Source: Austropuccinia psidii | Lineage: Eukaryota; Basidiomycota; Pucciniomycetes; Pucciniales; Sphaerophragmiaceae | Reading direction: 5' to 3' | Length of the DNA stretch: 64,000 nt | NCBI GenBank assembly: GCA_023105745.1 | Contig: JALGQZ010000003.1 | Coordinates: 43,300,185 to 43,364,184, forward strand | Shown: positions 60,751-64,000 of the stretch, piece after piece | Layout: each line of letters opens with the position of its first letter | How positions within the stretch are numbered: position 1 is the first letter of the stretch | Notes under the pieces: generated by a model | What the model was told of the DNA's origin: nothing | The model's input: only the letters and a program-made list of their open reading frames with translations | The model's database searches: none | Position numbers and translations under genes: made by a program

Positions 60751-62438
60751 ATTGAGGTTGTGTAAGCAATTTTAAATATTTATAAAATTTCATACTCTAC
60801 TTGAAATTTATTTTTAATCATTAAATCAAACTCAAAGCTATAATTATCTTATTTAACTTTACTTTAAGATCAGAGCTTAAATTACCATCCAAAAGTAAAA
60901 TTTTGAGTAAAATGTCAAATTTTCCTCATAATAATTCTTTTAATTCAATTATTAATTATAATGAAGGTTGGAATATATTGGGCTCCCCCTCAAAAATATA
61001 ATCTTCATAAATTTGTCCCAATCAAAAAAAGCTATGAATATTGTGTTTTCACTTAAATTTGCAACTTTACATCAACACCCAATGAAATAATACAAATAAC
61101 TTCATGAGAATTTTCTTTCATGTTTTTATTGAAGCCTATGAAACTTATTTCATATAGAACTAAAATGGTGAAGGCTAATAGAATATGATTTGGTATAATT
61201 TGAAACAATATTGAAAAATGCCTTTGCAGTGAGAAAACTGAGAAATACGTTCAAAATTATAATAAAATTAGGATGAAGAATTATAAAAAAGAAATTATGT
61301 TAATAGTAAAAAATGGAGTAATTCAGTTGAAGAGGTACAATTCTTTGAAGATGATTCATAAAGAAATATAAATCCATATTGGCCTCATAATTCTTGAAAA
61401 TAGTATATTTTAAATTACTGTAATAGTGAAAATGGGGTTTGGAAGCTTTAAGACTACAATTCAAAGTAATTGAAATTATTCAGGGTGTTCAAGTCATTAG
61501 TAGTGCCTATTTCTAATACGGAAGATGATCTTGAGATAAAAATTCCTCTAAACAAGCCAAAATACGCAGAATACAACAGCTTGATACAATATAGTGTAAG
61601 TCAATGAATAAATTTTCATAGTGATAAATTGTAATATATTTGTCTCCTTTTTTAAAAATTTAAAAAAGACTTGGTAAGATATAATATCAATCTCATTTGA
61701 TAAGGGAATGTTAAAGCTACCAGATACCTCATTCAAAATATTGAGTTTTTTGAACCCAAATACTACATTTTATTTTTGTCTTAAAAAAAATCCCACCAAT
61801 CATAATATGTGGTATTTTAAGGTAGAAAACCTATAGCCTTTTTACAAGGAAATGAATATAAACTCCTCAAATCCCACATTTAAGCTTACCAAATCTCACA
61901 TTAATAATTTGCACAAATCACTAAAATTGATCATTCCCACCTTAATTCAAGCCAATTGATTTTTATTCAAAATCCATCAACTTTCAACAAAAATTTGATA
62001 AATCTTAGTTACTATTAAATCAACCTCTGTTTTGAAAACTTTTATCCTTCATTAAAATAAATTCAATTCGTTGAGGCCATTAAATCCAGAAGTGGCTCTG
62101 AAATAAAAGATGATACAGACTTACTACATATTCTATGTACTAAGAGATATATCCTCCCACAAAAGCCCCAGAAATTACCATATATTTACATCTCATGTAA
62201 TTTAAAGAGCTTCTCATGCAAAAGGCTTGGTAAGTTATCCCATACATCTCACAATTCATCCTCCAAAATTTTTCCAAGTATCCAGGGTGATAAAGTATTG
62301 GAGATTTTTTCCAGAAATAAATCAAGTTATACCAAAATACAATTGTAAATGGAATTAGGAATATTGGAATTGAATTGGAATCAATGTTCTTTGGGTAAGA
62401 TTGGAATGTTTCTTTGAGTTAGCCATGGGGCCATTGTC
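60751..62438. other. Gene-free AT-rich DNA
   Basis: Only chance ORFs; nothing recognised. Confidence 0.4.
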
Positions 62439-62645
62439 TTGTATACTCAGAGGGTGACTTCAGTGTTAATAAAAGACAACAGGAATCATATTGTCTTTTC
62501 CCACATGAAAGGTAGGAGATTTCAAAAGGAAGTTCAGGATGAGATATTTCTATGGTGTATTGGCTTGATGGATACAATTATGTTACTACTTTCAAAATGG
62601 CCTCCAAGTGATGGTGTGGAATATTCTGACCATACAAAAAGGTGA
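62439..62645 (+). pseudogene. Possible PIF/Harbinger transposase fragment
   Basis: A 68-residue frame containing KEVQDEIFLWCIGLMD, then LLLSKWPPSDGVEYSDHTKR. The C-(I/V)-G-x-(M/I)-D core, followed by a Tyr/Asp/Lys-Arg motif at this spacing, resembles the first catalytic Asp region of Harbinger (DDE_4-type) transposases. No other part of such a gene was found on either side, so this is tentative. Confidence 0.3.
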
Positions 62646-63045
62646 ATATATCAATTTCAATTCAAATTATGTAATTTAAAGGCTAGTATGAGTTGATTCA
62701 GGTACTTAATTCAAATAAAACTTTTCTTGGAAATTAAAAAAAGCTTTTTTAGCTGAGCTTTGGATTCAAAGTTTCTATGCATAACTCAAGTGTTTATCAA
62801 ATAATTAAAATAGAAGAATCTCCTCCAGATTACTATTATTTTGAAAAAAGTATTCTTTCAAATTAAGATTATAAAATTTTACCCTTGATAGTTCCAGCAT
62901 GTAGAATAAATACAGCTGTAAGCATTTAATCACTGCTTACAAAGATCTTGAGTACAAATCAAAAATCCATTGGGATTTTGAAAATTGAATGGGAATCTCT
63001 TGGAAAGATTAACAGCATATACATAATTTTCTTAGATTTGGTTAC
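62646..63045. other. AT-rich spacer before the third LTR copy
   Basis: No gene or repeat recognised. Confidence 0.35.
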
Positions 63046-64000
63046 TGTGAGCCTTGAGGTATATTTTACATACCCAAATAGGCCACAATTATCTTAAAAA
63101 GAAATTTTGAATTATGCAAAACTCATAAGTCATGCATATATCCAAAATTCATCATTTTCAATTTCAGAAAAGATGAATAACTTTTTATTGAGTAAGTAAA
63201 TCCATGGATTTAAGACCAGATTTGGATTCTACACAAAAATTCACCTAGGGTAGCTCCATAGAGTGAATAAGCTCAATTTAAGTATTTGAGGTGGTAAAAT
63301 GGAAAATACTTCAATACCACATCATTAATACCACATAAAAGATCCGTGAAAATTTTTGTTTTTCTTGATTTTTAGCCAAAATAATGGGAAAGTGAGAAAT
63401 CCCATGTTACATATACACTAAGAATAGTGTTATGCATGTTTTGAGCACTTAATATCATGGTATTCTTACATGGACTTTTGGTACACCCATAGTGGATATC
63501 TCACTTTAAGCTTAAATTACTATTTTGACGTAAAAATTAGGCAAGGGGGACAAAAGACATCAAAGAGAGCCAGGGTACCCAACTTCTGAGGCCTCAGAGG
63601 CGTGGATAGCTCCAGAGCATGGATCCATGGATCATCTTAGCCCAATTGGTAAACTAAAACTCTTTGGGAACTTGGTTACCAAGTTACACCTACTGTAATC
63701 ATAAGAAAAATAGCAAATAACCTGCTATTTTGACGTGCCAAGGAGGTAATAAGCTACTTAGACTCCTGTAACCACGTCAATTCTTGATGACTTTCCATGA
63801 CTAGACCCTAAAAGAGTAATTAAACCCTTTTGGGATCCATATTCATTGATTTACCTCATAGCAACCAGCAAAATACTGCTATTTGCAATTCTACATAGAA
63901 ATAAGGTAAAAACTTCAAAAATTCATTAAAAATACAATTCTTAATGAATCCTTCTGAAACTTTCAGGACCAATGGAGAACTGTATTATCTATGGTACAAC
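63046..64000 (+). mobile_element. Third copy of the 1.9-kb LTR, cut by window end
   Basis: Starts TGTGAGCCTTGAGG exactly like the solo LTR at 16198 and stays collinear to the window end, covering the first half of the LTR. Very close to the 16198 copy except for small changes, including a short duplication near 63316-63342 (AATACCACAT). Whether it is solo or the 5' LTR of a full element lies beyond the window. Confidence 0.85.

Noticed and set aside
1..64000. CRISPR arrays, bacterial operons, rRNA or tRNA genes
   Set aside because: Nothing of the kind seen; introns, solo LTRs and eukaryotic transposons show this is a eukaryotic nuclear sequence.

Overview
The window looks like a repeat-choked, very AT-rich fungal nuclear genome, most likely a rust fungus (Pucciniales). 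The evidence is a spliced RNA polymerase III subunit gene with five introns (three of 65-89 bp, one of 120 bp), transposase families that I associate with rusts (tnp2/CACTA-like, hAT, FAR1-type Mutator-like, Ty3/Gypsy with chromodomain), and a hypothetical multi-copy family I recall from Puccinia genomes. The low GC content and large transposon share would fit a giant-genome rust such as Austropuccinia psidii; that species-level guess is inference from memory.

Layout. 1-3.3 kb: CpG-poor, hairpin-rich non-coding repeat DNA. 3.9-5.7 kb (minus): RPC6/RPC34, the one clear housekeeping gene, reconstructed here in six exons. 6-13 kb: AT-rich DNA with no gene. 13.2-18.5 kb: an hAT transposase relic split by a 1,908-bp solo LTR with a perfect 5-bp target duplication (CTCAT). 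19-21.2 kb (minus): a second hAT relic with recognisable introns and BED-finger region. 21.9-26.5 kb (plus): a tnp2-type transposase relic, itself split by an AT-rich insertion. 27-28.7 kb (minus): a decayed gene of a rust multi-copy family, convergent with tnp2 and possibly part of the same element. 29.1-30.6 kb: a GC-richer island carrying a secreted repeat protein (minus). 31.5-32.1 kb: a third hAT fragment. 32.1-34.0 kb: extreme A/T tracts. 34.1-36.4 kb: a Mutator-like transposase relic. 37-44.8 kb: AT-rich repeats including a second copy of the solo-LTR family. 44.8-54.2 kb: a complete but dead Ty3/Gypsy element on the minus strand, with both LTRs and a TTTCC target duplication. 57.0-57.7 kb (minus): a second secreted Gly-rich/acidic protein. 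58-64 kb: repeat relics, ending inside a third copy of the solo-LTR family.

The host genes (RPC6 and two secreted low-complexity proteins) sit in small islands that keep CpG dinucleotides. The transposon DNA around them is CpG-poor, and several of its internal stops are TGA where family resemblance predicts CGA arginine, as expected from deamination of methylated CpG. No gene cluster or defence-type system was found. The most interesting items are the nested insertions with exact target duplications, the possible tnp2/passenger composite element, a gag-pol junction that looks like a programmed -1 frameshift, and the two secreted proteins of the same design.
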